Source: Triticum aestivum
Taxonomy: Eukaryota; Streptophyta; Magnoliopsida; Poales; Poaceae
Direction of reading: 5' to 3'
DNA: 64,000 nucleotides
Assembly (NCBI RefSeq): GCF_018294505.1
Contig: NC_057796.1
Span: 187,686,691 to 187,750,690, forward strand
Below the pieces are notes generated by a model. The model saw only the letters and a program-made list of their open reading frames with translations, had not been told where the DNA came from and did not search any database. The position numbers were made by a program, and so were the translations under genes. This document shows positions 47,601-59,071 of this stretch, piece after piece (positions within the stretch are counted from its first letter, which is position 1; every line of letters starts with the position of its first letter).

Positions 47601-48080
47601 CTCCTGTTGTTCTATGTTGACACGAGAAAAAAACTTGAAAGCAATAAGAGGCAATGGATATCGTTTCGTCCCCAAAGGTGGGACGTTCCCTACCGAAAAC
47701 CATGTTGCTTGTTGTGAGAAGGTCCGGTTTGTGAGAAGCATATACCCAAATCTGCCCCAAATGGGACAAAATTTGTACCACGCCATGTTGATGCCGCTCC
47801 ATGATAGCATGCCAAGTTTCATGAATTTCTGACGAGTTTTGGATTTACTAGAATTTAAAAACCAGGCATCTCAATGTTTTGCCGTCAATCTACGGTGCCA
47901 TGGTGTTTAAAATTCATTCCCATTTCTTGCATGGGATCTAAGCATGCACCCAAGGACAAAGATTTGATTTTTCAATGAATTTATATGCACTAGAGCATGT
48001 GCATGTAGTTCAAATTTGAATTATGCACATAAATGCATTGAAAACTCACTTAATGCATAAAAATTTCCGAATGAACCCTG
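44650..48080. repeat. Tandem array of about 504-bp units
   Basis: GATAGCATGCCAAGTTTCAT recurs at 44787, 45292, 45797, 46289, 46796, 47300 and 47803 (spacing 505, 505, 492, 507, 504, 503). Units are nearly identical over the full period, including GGGACGTTCCCTACCGAAAA and ATTTATATGCACT. One unit lacks 12-13 bp near 46225, and 46855-46870 is altered. Open frames (for example LKAIRGNGYRFVPKGGTF) repeat in every unit, but none exceeds about 130 residues and no domain is recognised. The array sits inside CACTA C between the F-box promoter and the B3-like gene. Confidence 0.95.
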
Positions 48081-48424
48081 AATAATTCCATTTTTTATCA
48101 TCACTGCAAATAAAAGGTCTAGCAATTCATACACCGTCCATGGTCGCTGTGACCCCATTATGTAATTCAAATCAAGACCAAAAATCAAGTAGATCCCACA
48201 CAGTTTATTATAACCAACCGTGTGCGGTGCAGCACAAAATATCTTCGGACCGTGTCTGAATAAGGGACCGTGTGTGATGACACTTTGCGCGCCAGTTTTT
48301 TGGGTGAAGCAATTCCAAATTTTCGGCTTCCGCGGAAATATCTACCTCCCCGTCCCCTCCCCCTTACCAAAAGCCACATTTCCCCCCTTTCCGCCTTCCT
48401 TTCCAAGTTGAAACCTTCACTCCT
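48081..48424. other. Between satellite array and B3-like gene; promoter side
   Basis: Contains ACCGTGTGCGGTGCAGCACA and GACCGTGTGTGATGACAC, words like those in the subterminal parts of CACTA C, then pyrimidine-rich leader-like sequence (48345-48420) before the gene. No clear TATA box. Confidence 0.45.
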
Positions 48425-49659
48425 TGCTTGGAGCGCCGCCGCCTCCTCGCCGGCAACCCTCCTTCACGCTGCTCGGCCTCGCCTATCCAGGAAGGTAATC
48501 CACACCCGACCCCCATCCTCCTCCTCCTTCCACATCCCACATGCCCCGACCGCCGGCGCAAGCGCGACACCTTCCACCCAAATCACCGACCCCTCCACCA
48601 AATAAGCGCCGGCCTAAGCCATGGTGCACGCAGTATAGCCAGGACCTCAAGGAGCATTTGTTAGCGGAGAAGCAAATCACGGCCGCACGCGCGGATGAGG
48701 TCGTGATGGCTGCCATTTGTGCCGACCCCTAGATCTTGGAGGAGCACCTCACCGTCGAGGCCACCGTTGACGCCTCGCACACCGACGTCGCGACGCGGTT
48801 GGCTGCTTTAAATGACAGTTCGTGGCGTTTTCTCGAGGCCACCGTCGGTGCCTTCGACAAAGACTACGAGGTGTCTTCTCAGCGTGCACGTGCTTACCTC
48901 ATCTCAAGAGCTAGCAGGTTGGTGCCCGGAGCGGCTCAGGCAACTCACCACTACAATAAGGACACCCACGATGCAGAGGCCTCACCCTCTTCCATGTCCA
49001 AGGAGCCAATCGTCATCGATACCTCCAACAATGAGGAGTAGCTTGTCTTATTAGCTCACTATAAGGACCTATGTTCAGTTTGCTAGCTACTGCCTTTCCT
49101 TAACAAATTCTAGTGAATTGTGCTATCTACTTTCACCATGCAATCTTCTGCTATAGTGTATATGTTCTGTATGTTGTGCAATGTGGTGTTCAATTAACTG
49201 CTTGGTTCAATTATGCAAATGTGATGTTCAATTCTTCAGGGTGCAATATTTCCAAGTTGTTAAGCATGCTTGGTTTGATTAACTATCTGATCTTCTATTA
49301 GGAGTATGTTATATTGTTCAATTGGTGTTTACTTAACTGCTTGGTTCATTTGTTGTGGCTTGGTTCACTTGTTGTGGTGTTTAGTTAACTGCTTGGTTCA
49401 ATTCTGCAATGTGATGTTCAATTGTTGTGGCTGCATTCTGTTATTGTATACCATGTGAGGAATAAATCGAATTTGGTTGTACTAAATACATGAGAAACAA
49501 ATACAATTGCTATATTTCCAAGTTGTTAAGCATGCTTGGTTTGGTTAATTGTTTGATCTTCTATTAGGAGTATGCTATATTGTGCAATGTGGTGCTCAGT
49601 TAACATTTGGTTCATTTGTTGTGGTGTTTAGTTAACTGCTTTGTTCAATTCTGCAATGC

Positions 49660-49974
49660 NNNNNNNNNNNNNNNNNNNNNNNNNNNNNNNNNNNNNNNNN
49701 NNNNNNNNNNNNNNNNNNNNNNNNNNNNNNNNNNNNNNNNNNNNNNNNNNNNNNNNNNNNNNNNNNNNNNNNNNNNNNNNNNNNNNNNNNNNNNNNNNNN
49801 NNNNNNNNNNNNNNNNNNNNNNNNNNNNNNNNNNNNNNNNNNNNNNNNNNNNNNNNNNNNNNNNNNNNNNNNNNNNNNNNNNNNNNNNNNNNNNNNNNNN
49901 NNNNNNNNNNNNNNNNNNNNNNNNNNNNNNNNNNNNNNNNNNNNNNNNNNNNNNNNNNNNNNNNNNNNNNNNNN
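49660..49974. other. Assembly gap (315 N)
   Basis: Run of N inside the 248-bp intron repeats. Frames crossing it are meaningless. Confidence 1.
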
Positions 49975-50234
49975 TGTATACCATGTGAGGAATAAATCGA
50001 ATTTGGCTATACTTAATACATGAGAAACATATACAAGTGCTATATTTCCTAGTTCTTAATCATGCTTGGTTTGGTTAACTGTCTGATCTTCTATTAGGAG
50101 TATGTTATATTGTGCAATGTGGTGCTCAGTTAACATTTGGTTCATTTGTTGTGGTGTTTAGTTAACTGCTTGGTTCAATTTTGCAATGCAATGTTCAATT
50201 GTTGTGGCTGCATTCTGTTATTGTATACCATGTG

Positions 50235-50284
50235 NNNNNNNNNNNNNNNNNNNNNNNNNNNNNNNNNNNNNNNNNNNNNNNNNN
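50235..50284. other. Assembly gap (50 N)
   Basis: Run of N inside the same repeat array; the spacing of the flanking units suggests its true size is not 50 bp. Confidence 1.
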
Positions 50285-51449
50285 TGTTGTGGTGTTTAGT
50301 TAACTGCTTGGTTCAATTCTGCAATGCGATGTTAAATTGTTGTGGCTGCATTCTCTTATTGTATACCATGTGAGGAATAAATCAAATTTGGCTGTACTAA
50401 ATACATGAGAAACAAATACAATTGCTATATTTCGAAGTTGTTAAGCATCCTTGGTTTGGTTAACTGTCTGATCTTCTATTAGGAGTATGTTATATTGTGC
50501 AATGTGGTGCTAAGTTAACGTTTGGTTCATTTGTTGTGGTGTTTAGTTAACTGCTTGGTTCAATTCTGCAATGCGATGTTCAATTGTTGTGGCTGCATTC
50601 TGTTATTGTATACCATGTGAGGAATAAATTGAATTTGGCTGCACTTAATACATGAGAAACATATACAAGTGCTATATTTCCTAGTTCTTAATCATGCTTG
50701 GTTTGCATAAATGGGTTTTCCATGTGGCTTGAATTAATCTGATGAATCTGCAATGTGCTTATTTATCATCAACATATTTTACTAATAGCATGCGAACCCT
50801 TACATAACATGATGACTAACTACCTTGTATGTGTTGCAGGGAAACAATGGGAAGCGCTGAGGTTTACAAGATGGTACTAACTATTATACCTTGCCTTTTT
50901 GTATTCCTTTGCCCCATTTCCAATAGAGAAGATATTTATGCAAATCCTTGTTTTCAGGCTTCACTGATGATTACCTCTCAAACCACCTCTGTGGTCAGGA
51001 GGCGAGGAAAGTTTTCATACAACACCCACGATTCAATATTGAAGTGTTCCTAAAGAGGTCGAAGGATGGACGGTCAATCATCCACAGGCACTAGCCTAAA
51101 GTTGCAAAGACCTTCAACATGAATGAAGGCTCAATATTCGCCTTCCGCTTCACCAGTTTTGCAGATGAGATGCATCTCTCTATGTACCATCTATGATGCT
51201 AATTTCGAAAGGTTCTAGATGTTGCATGTGAAACTTGCTGCTGGTGTAGTTGTGTAATGGGGTAGCTGAGTGCTGAAGCTATATCATGTTGTCCTCTGAT
51301 GTACTTCAATTATGAAATCATGCTTCCTTAATATGGAAATGGAATATATTATGTGCTTAATATGAATGTCAAATAGATAAGTAAATGGATTATTAATAAT
51401 AGGGCAATTAGCCTGCTAATTGGCCAATTAGCATGCTTCCTATTGCAAA

Positions 51450-51744
51450 CGGTTAATGAGAAAACACCGTGGGCGATGACCTAACGCAACGCACACAGTT
51501 TCTAGGAATAAACCGTGTTGGATCAATGAACAATCACACACGACATTCTCTTCAAAATTGTTTGCGTTACGCCACCTTGCGCAAACGTTTTCCTTGTAGT
51601 GACTGTGTGGGATGTATATACGAACGGAAACGTTTAGTGGTGACTGACTATGTGGGATGTACTTACGACCAGAAATGATTTTGCCTGTATAATTGTATCT
51701 TTAAGAACTACTGTACGTATTTCTGTATTTGAGTGCTCGTCGGT
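51450..51744. repeat. CACTA C right subterminal repeats, first part
   Basis: Contains ACGCACACAGTTTCTAGG, CAATCACACACGACATT and two units of TGTGGGATGTA(T/C)(A/T)TACGA. They continue on the far side of element F at 61300-61476 (CGCACACGACCTCATTTTG). Confidence 0.6.
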
Positions 51745-52335
51745 TGATGATGACATGTACCTAGGGTAGGGCAATAGACCTGATCTAAGCACCCTACCCA
51801 AGGACACTGCCCTACAGTCAAGGACATTCAATGGACAACAGATTCTACCGACTGAAATCACCACAGGACACAACCCACTCGACTGTGGGTTCACTCGGAT
51901 AGCCCAATTCCATTCGACCAGGATATAATCATTCGACCATATCAGAAACCACTCGGAGTACAGAAGACCTAAGGTCACTCTGGATGACAACGGTCAAGCG
52001 TTCACTCCGTAGTCTTAATGATCATTATGTCTTTAATGCTGACGTTACTAGTAACGTCCCCTCTTTATGTACATTGAACCCTATGTAACGGGGGATGGCT
52101 AGGGTCCTGGCGCACTCTATATAAGCCGCCCCCTCCTCTGGGACAGGGGTTCGCACCCCCTGTAACTTCATGCATAATCCAATCGACCAGCCTCCGGGCA
52201 CCGAGACGTAGGCCTATTACTTCCTCTGAGAAGGGCCTAAACTCGTAAATCTTGCGTGCACAACTTCACCATAGCTAGGATCTTGCCTCCTCATACCTAC
52301 CCCCCCATTCTACTGTCAGTCTTAGAACCACAACA
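51745..52335 (+). repeat. 5' LTR of element F
   Basis: Starts TGATGATGACATGTACC, ends TTAGAACCACAACA. A TATA-like CTCTATATAAGCCGCC lies at about 52116. It carries the same sequence as 60701-61299 with scattered substitutions. Confidence 0.9.
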
Positions 52336-54491
52336 CCGGTCGCACACGACCTCATTTTGCCGAGCGTGTGTGATAGGAGGGCATATCCCCAACGGTTTCT
52401 AGGTCGTGTGGGAAGGACCCCCCCCCTATCGCCCACACTCACTTGGCGACGGTTCCAAATGTCGTCGCGGAAAGGGGTAAAAAACTGTTTGTTTAGGACC
52501 GACGCGCACCAGTGTAAGGGGATAGATTGGTAGGAAAAGACCATCGCTCGTCCCCGACCGCCACTCATAAGGAAGACAATCAATAAATAAATCATGCTTC
52601 AATTTCATCACATAACGGTTCACCATACATGCATGCTACGCGAATCACAAAGTTTAACACAAGTATTTCTACAATCCAAAATTACTCACTAGCATGACTC
52701 TAATAACACCATCTTTATATCTCAAAACAATCATAAGGAATCAAACTTCTCATAGTATTCAATGCACTTAATATGAAAGTTTTTATTATATCCCTCTTGG
52801 ATGCCTATTATATTAGGACTAAATTCATAACCTAAGCAAATTACCATGCTGTTTAGAGAGACTCTCAAAATAATATAAGTGAAGCATGAGAGTTCATCAA
52901 ATTATTCAAAATAAAACCACCGCCGTGCTCTAAAAAGATATAAGTGAAGCACTAGAGCAAACTACTCCAAAAGATATAAATGAAGATCAATGAGTAGTCG
53001 AATAATTATGTGACTATGTGAAGACTCCTTCTCATAAATAAAATTTCAGATCTTAAGTACTTTATTCAAACAGCAAGCAAAACAAAATAAAATGACATTG
53101 CAAGATAGCACATATCATGTGAAGAAGCAAAAACTTAGGCTCAACCAAAACTGACCGATAGTTGTTGAAGAAGAAAGGTGGGATGCCCACCGGGGCATCC
53201 CGAAGCTTAGATGCTTGAGACCTGGAAATATTATTTTGGGATACCATGGTCATCCCCAAGCTTCAGCTTTTGTGTCTACTTAATCCTTTTATATCAAGGT
53301 TTCCCTATATCTTAAAAACTTCATCCACACAAAACTCAACAAGAACTCATGAGATAAGTTAGTATGAATCAATGCATAAACCTTATCATTCTCTACTGTA
53401 GCAAATCACTAAAATTATAATGTGACATTGAATACTAAATGCCTCTACATATTTAACACTCTATCCTCAAATAGAATCATTAAACAAGCAGACATATGCA
53501 AACAATGCAATCAGAACAGCAATCGGTCTAAGCAGGATAGTCTGTAAAGAATGCAAGAGGAATCATACTTCCCTAACTCCAAAAATTCTGAAAAATTGCC
53601 ACACTGTAGAAAATTTGTTGTTACACATTATGTAAAAATTTCAAGATTTTATCACATTCTGACTTTCCAGAAGAATTGAGACAATGATAGAAAACTTTCT
53701 GCTCTCAAAACAACAACATATAGACTTGCAAAATAAGCATGGTAAAGGCTACACTTGAATTTTTATTGAACTAAAAGATGCAAAACATTACTCTAAATAA
53801 CAATAAGTAAATACTAATATAATAAAATGATGCTCCAAGCAAAACACATATCATGTGGTGAATAAAAATATAGCTCCAAGTAAGGTTACCGATGAACGAA
53901 GACGAAAGAGGGGATGCCATCCGGGGCATCCCCAAGCTTAGTTGCTTGGGTATTCCTTTAATATTACCTTGGGGTTCCTTGGGCATCCCCAAGCTTAGGA
54001 TCTTGCCACTCCTTATTCCGTAGTCCATCGAAACTTCACCCAAAACATGAAAACTTCACAACACAAAACTCAACAGAAAACTCGTAAGCTCCGTTAGTAT
54101 AATAAAGCAAATCACCACTTAGGTAATGTTGTGAACTCACTCTAAATTTATATTGGTGTTATATCTACTGTATTCCAACTTCTCCATGGTTCATACCCTC
54201 CGATACTACTCATAGATTCATCAAAATAAGCAAACAACACAAAGAAAACAGAATCTATTAAAAACAGAATAGTCTGTAGTAATCTGGAAAATTTCCATAC
54301 TTCTGTAACTCCAAAAATTCTGAGAAATTAGGGCAACAGATGCTATTTGCATATCAAGGTTGTATAAAAAATTTAGAATTTTATCACGCTCGAGTGAATT
54401 TTAAAAATTCTGCAACTGGACGCAAAAGTTTCTGTTTTTCTGCAAGATTGAATCAACTATCACCATAGATCATACCAAAGGTCTTACTTGG
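52336..54491. repeat. Copy of 61300-63457 (end of CACTA C plus retroelement B)
   Basis: 52336-52514 copies the last 177 bp of CACTA C, and 52515-54491 copies retroelement B internal sequence (GGATGCC..GGGGCATCCC and CCCAAGCTTAG words). Homology stops at CTTACTTGG on both sides; here reverse transcriptase codons follow directly at 54492. No gene in this block. Confidence 0.9.
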
Positions 54492-57282
54492 TACCATCAG
54501 ATCCGACTGTATGGACCCGATGAAATAAAAATAGCTTTTATCACCCCATTCGGGTGCTTTTGCTATGTTACTATGCCCTTTGGTCTCAAGAATGCTGGTG
54601 CCACATTCATGCGCATGATTCAGAAGTGCCTGCTCACTCAAATCAGTCGGAATGTGGAAGCATACATGGACGACATCGTTGTTAAGTCACGTAAAGGTTC
54701 CGACCTGCTGACTGACCTCGCTGAAACCTTTGCCAATCTGAGAAGATATGATATCAAGCTTAATCCATCGAAGTGTACATTTGGAGTTCCAGGTGGAAAG
54801 TTACTCGGTTTCCTCGTTTCTGAACGTGGGATCGATGCAAACCCAGAGAAAGTTGGTGCAATACTCCGAATGAAACGCCCTGTGCGCGTACACGATGTTC
54901 AGAAGCTTACTGGTTGTTTGGCCGCTTTGAGTCGATTCATCTCTCGTCTCGGTGAAAAGGCATTGCCTCTTTACTGACTGATGAAGAAATCTGACAAGTT
55001 CGAGTGGACTCCTAAAGCTGACGCAACGTTTGTAGAGCTCAAAACCCTGCTTTCCACCCAGCCGGTGCTCGCTGCTCCAATACGCAAAGAGCCTTTATTG
55101 CTTTATATTGCAGCCACTGGACAAGTCGTCAGTACAGTACTCACGATCGAGCGGGAAGAGGAAGGTAAAGCTTACAGGGTTCAGTGCCCAGTGTACTATA
55201 TCTCCGAAGTCTTAACTCCATCCAAGATGAGATATCCACATTATCAGAAGTTTGTCTATGGAATTTACTTGACCACAAAGAAGGTTGCCCATTACTTCTC
55301 AGATCATTCAATTATAGTCGTCAGCGATGCTCCATTGTCAGAATTTTTGAACAACAGAGATGCAACTGGCCGCGTGGCTAAGTGGGCGATTGAACTCCTT
55401 CCGCTGGATATCAAGTTCGAGGCAAAGAAAGCAATCAAATCCCAAGCAATAGCAGATTTTCTCGTCAAGTGGATTGAACAGCAGCTGCCGACTCAAATTC
55501 AGTCGAAACATTGGACTATGTTCTTTGATGGGTCCAAGATGTTGAATGGCTCAGGTGCTAGGGTAGTCCTAGTATCTCCACGAGGCGACAAACTCAGTTC
55601 TGTTCTCCAGATTCACTTTGACTCCTCCAGCAATGAAGCTGAATATGAGGCACTTCTGTACAGCCATTTCACTCGGCGTCTGACGCCTAATGGTTTACGG
55701 CGACTCGGATTTGGTGGTCAATCAAGTGATGAAGGAATGGGATGTTAGGAGTCCAGCTATGATTGGTTATTGCAATGCAGTGAGAAAATTGGAAAAGAAG
55801 TTTGAGGGGTTAGAGCTTCACCATATACCCCGACTGAAGAACCAAGTAGCTGATGACCTGGCAAAGATAGGTTCCAAACGGGAGCCCATTCCCAGCGATG
55901 TGTTTTTGGAGCATATTCACACACCATCAGTTAAAGAGGATCCCTTCACTGAAGAGCCCCCATAGCCTAAGAGCTTCACCGATCCGACTGAAGTTGAGAT
56001 CCCAGCCATGGTTGACTTGATCATGGAAGTTTTGGTCGTCATTCCTGATTGGACAGTGCCATACATTGCATATATTCTCAGGAAAGAACTCCCCGAGGAT
56101 GAAGAAGAGGCTCGTCAGATTGTCCGTCGATCCAAAGCCTTTACTGTGATGGGTGGACAACTTTACAGAGAGAGTGTTACTGGAGTCGCTCAGAGATGCA
56201 TCACGCCAGAAGAAGGCCGAATGATCCTCAATGATATCCACTCGAGGACATGTGGTCACCATGCGTCCTCTCGGACCATCGTGGCCAAAGCATACCGAGT
56301 AGGGTTTTACTGGCCACGTGCTAATGAGATGGCAAAGGAAATAGTCGACAAGTGTGAAGGCTGTCAGTTCTACTCCAACATGTCCCACAAGCCTGCATCA
56401 GCCTTGAAGACCATTCCACTCGTCTGGCCATTTTCTGTTTGGGGATTGGATATGGTTGGACCTCTGAGGACTGGCAGGAGTGGCTCCACCCATCTGCTCG
56501 TAGCAGTCAACAAGTTCACCAAATGGATTGAAGCTAAACCTATCAAAAACCTCGAATCAAGTACTGCTGTCAGCTTCATCAGAGAGTTAACGTTCAGATA
56601 TGGAGTTCCACACAGCATCGCCACAGATAATGGGTCAAACTTTGATTCAGATGAGTTCAGAGCTTTCTGCGCTTCCCAAGGCACTCGGGTCGACTATGCT
56701 TCAGTCGCCCACCCATAGTCGAATGGGCAAGCGGAGAGAGCAAACGGTTTGATCCTCAAAGGGCTGAAACCTCGATTGATGCATGACCTCAAGCATGCAG
56801 CAGGCGCTTGGGTTGATGAGCTACCATCAGTACTTTGGGGAATGAGAACAACTCCCAATCAGTCGACTAGTCGGACTCCCTTCTTCTTGGTCTATGGGGC
56901 TGAGGTTGTGCTTTCGACTGACTTGCTTCACAATGCACCCCGAGTGGAACTTTTCTCAGAAACTGAAGCAGAACAAGCTCAACAGGAAGCCGTTGATCTT
57001 CTGGAGGAAGAGAGAGAGATGGCCTTGATCCGATCGACTATCTATCAGCAAGACCTTCGTCGATTATATGCCAGAAATGTGAGAGGTCGAGCATTTCAGG
57101 AAGGTGACCTAGTGCTCAGAATGGATCAGCAACGGCCGCACAAGCTTGCTCCCGCTTGGGAAGGTCCCTTCATCATCACCAAGGTGCTCCACAACGAAGC
57201 ATATCACCTCTACAATGTGGAGCACCATAAAGATGAGCCACGTGCTTGGAACGCAAAGTTGCTCCGCCGTTTTTATACTTAA
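54492..57282 (+). pseudogene. Gypsy pol: RT, RNase H, aRNase H, integrase (broken)
   Basis: Polyprotein for reverse transcription and integration. It begins inside RT (YHQIRLYGPDE), with the catalytic YMDD at about 54664. RNase H follows (about 54980-55460). An archaeal-type RNase H starts WTMFFDGSKMLNGSG at about 55510 and has NEAEYEALLY and YGDSDLVVNQV. Integrase has a zinc-binding H-H-C-C stretch (to CEGCQF), then D (GLDMVGP), D (TDNGSNF) and E (NGQAERAN), and ends KLLRRFYT. Breaks: TGA 54975-54977; a small deletion with frameshift near 55660 and TGA 55681-55683; TAG 55963-55965; TAG 56716-56718. N-terminal RT, protease and gag are replaced by the duplicated block. Confidence 0.9.
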
Positions 57283-57394
57283 GTCATTCAGACTATCGAG
57301 ATGTAATAAGAAGTACCTTTTAGTTTGTTTATCAAAGACACAATTTTATAGTCTCCAAAATGATTGTTGTTGCTTATACATGTGTTTAAAATCC

Positions 57395-58600
57395 CCCAGT
57401 GGGTGGCTTAGCTGCGAATCCGTTTCGCCTAAGTTTCAAAAGCAGACTCCGAGTGAAGAGCAAGCCTCTCACTTGGAGACTTAGCCGCGAATCCGATTCG
57501 CCTAAGTTTGAAAAAATCCCAACGAGTGAAGAGCAAGCCTCTCACTCGGGGGCTTAGCTGCAGTCCTGCACTCGCCTAAGTTTGAAAAAAATCCCACCGA
57601 GTGAAGAGCAAGCCTCTCACTCGGGGGCTTTGCTGCAGTCATGTACTCGCCTAAGTTTGAAAAAATCCCACCGAGTGAAGAGCAAGCCTCTCACTTGGGG
57701 GCTTAGCTGCAGTCCTGCACACGCCTAAGTTTGAAAAAATCCCACCGAGTGAAGAGCAAGCCTCTCAGTCGAGGGCTTAGCTGCAGTCCTGCACTCGCCT
57801 AAGTTTGAAAAAATCAAACCAAGTGAAGAACAATCCTCTCACTNNNNNNNNNNNNNNNNNNNNNNNNNNNNNNNNNNNNNNNNNNNNNNNNNNNNNNNNN
57901 NNNNNNNNNNNNNNNNNNNNNNNNNNNNNNNNNNNNNNNNNNNNNNNNNNNNNNNNNNNNNNNNNNNNNNNNNNNNNNNNNNNNNNNNNNNNNNNNNNNN
58001 NNNNNNNNNNNNNNNNNNNNNNNNNNNNNNNNNNNNNNNNNNNNNNNNNNNNNNNNNNNNNNNNNNNNNNNNNNNNNNNNNNNNNNNNNNNNNNNNNNNN
58101 NNNNNNNNNNNNNNNNNNNNNNNNNNNNNNNNNNNNNNNNNNNNNNNNNNNNNNNNNNNNNNNNNNNNNNNNNNNNNNNNNNNNNNNNNNNNNNNNNNNN
58201 NNNNNNNNNNNNNNNNNNNNNNNNNNNNNNNNNNNNNNNNNNNNNNNNNNNNNNNNNNNNNNNNNNNNNNNNNNNNNNNNNNNNNNNCTCTCACTCGGCG
58301 GCTTAGCTGCAGTTCCGTACTCGCCTAAGTTTGAAAAATCCCATCGAGTGAAGAGCAACCCTCTCACTCGGGGGCTTAGCTGCAGTTCCGTACTCGCCTA
58401 AGTTTGAAAAATCCCACCAAGTGAAGAGCAACCCTCTCAGTCGGGGGCTTAGCTGCAGTTCCGTACTCGCCTAAGTTGAAAAAAATCCCACCGAGTGAAG
58501 AGCAATCCTCTCACTCGGGGACTTAGCTGCAGTTCCGTACTCGCCTAAGTTTAAAATACACTCCGAGCGAAGAATGATTCTCTCGCTCGGGGACTTGGCC
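57395..58600. repeat. 74-bp tandem array in element F
   Basis: Units with CGCCTAAGTTTGAAAAAATC, CGAGTGAAGAGCAAGCCTCT and GGGGGCTTAGCTGCAG. GCCTAAG recurs at 57427, 57500, 57574, 57649, 57723 and 57797, then again after the gap at 58323, 58396, 58469 and 58543. It lies between pol and the antisense gene, as is common in Tat elements. Confidence 0.95.
57844..58287. other. Assembly gap (444 N)
   Basis: Run of N inside the 74-bp array; 444 is six units of 74 bp, so the size may be an estimate that keeps repeat phase. Confidence 1.
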
Positions 58601-58925
58601 ACACGCTCCATCCCAATCCGCAAGGATGACGAGGTACAGGTCGACTATGACCTTCTCCTCAGAGATGTGCCACAAGTACAATGTACGCTCCATCCTGATC
58701 CACAAGGATGATGAGGTACAGGTCGACTACGACCTCCTCCTCAGAGCTGCGCCACAAGTACAATGTGCGCTCCATCTTGATCCGCAAGGACGACGAGGTG
58801 CAGGTCGACTACGATCTTCTCCTCAGAGCTGCACCACAACTACAATATGCGCTCCATCCCGATCTACAAGAACGATGAGGTGCAGGTCGTCTGCGATCCC
58901 CTCCTCAGAGTTGCATCCCAAGAAC
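58600..58925. repeat. 82-bp tandem repeat, four copies
   Basis: CAGGTCGACTA(T/C)GA recurs at 58637, 58719, 58801 and 58883 (last diverged). Units also carry CGCTCCATCC(T/C)GATC and CTCCTCAGAG. Non-coding by composition, despite an open frame. Confidence 0.9.
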
Positions 58926-59071
58926 AAAAATCCGCTCCGAGTGAAGATACAAGTTCCACTCGGAAATAAAGACAAACATGTTTAAGGAAAAACCAAGTTC
59001 AGATAAATCCCATGAGGTTCCGGACCACAGAATTAAAGTATTTGGGCATCAGGCCCGAAGGAGTTTAACGG

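Larger units (their letters stand above)
49060..50830. repeat. 248-bp tandem repeats in the intron
   Basis: Units contain TATACCATGTGAGGAATAAA, TGCTTGGTTTGGTTAACTG and CATTTGTTGTGGTGTTTAGT. ATACCATGTG recurs at 49448, 49978, 50225, 50362 and 50610, so the period is near 248 bp, and copy number is uncertain because two gaps interrupt the array. Confidence 0.85.
48541..51196 (+). pseudogene. B3-like gene of CACTA C
   Basis: Exon 1 starts MPRPPAQARHLPPKSP at 48541 and runs in one frame to about 49036 (EPIVIDTSNNEE), broken only by TAG at 48730-48732. After a repeat-filled intron (about 49037-50839), a short exon lies at 50840-50873. The last exon, 50959-51196, encodes GFTDDYLSNHLCGQEARKVF, EVFLKRSKDG and the B3-like VAKTFNMNEGSIFAFRF, ending at TGA 51194-51196. 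TAG at 51092-51094 stands where the family probably has tryptophan. Exon 2 phase is uncertain. B3 domains bind DNA; here an accessory role in transposition is possible but unproven. Confidence 0.6.

Noticed and set aside
45103..47832. Repeated frame LKAIRGNGYRFVPKGG in each 504-bp unit
   Set aside because: Recurs with the satellite period, with variable ends and in-unit stops; conservation is at DNA level across the whole unit rather than in the frame.
49607..50373. Open frames containing X
   Set aside because: They cross assembly gaps.
51594..51602. CTTGTAGTG, a possible CACTA right terminus
   Set aside because: The subterminal repeat TGTGGGATGTA continues beyond it, no matching left end or target duplication was found, and the better-supported end of C is at 61476.
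57777..58401. Open frames across 57844-58287
   Set aside because: They cross a 444-N gap inside a 74-bp repeat.
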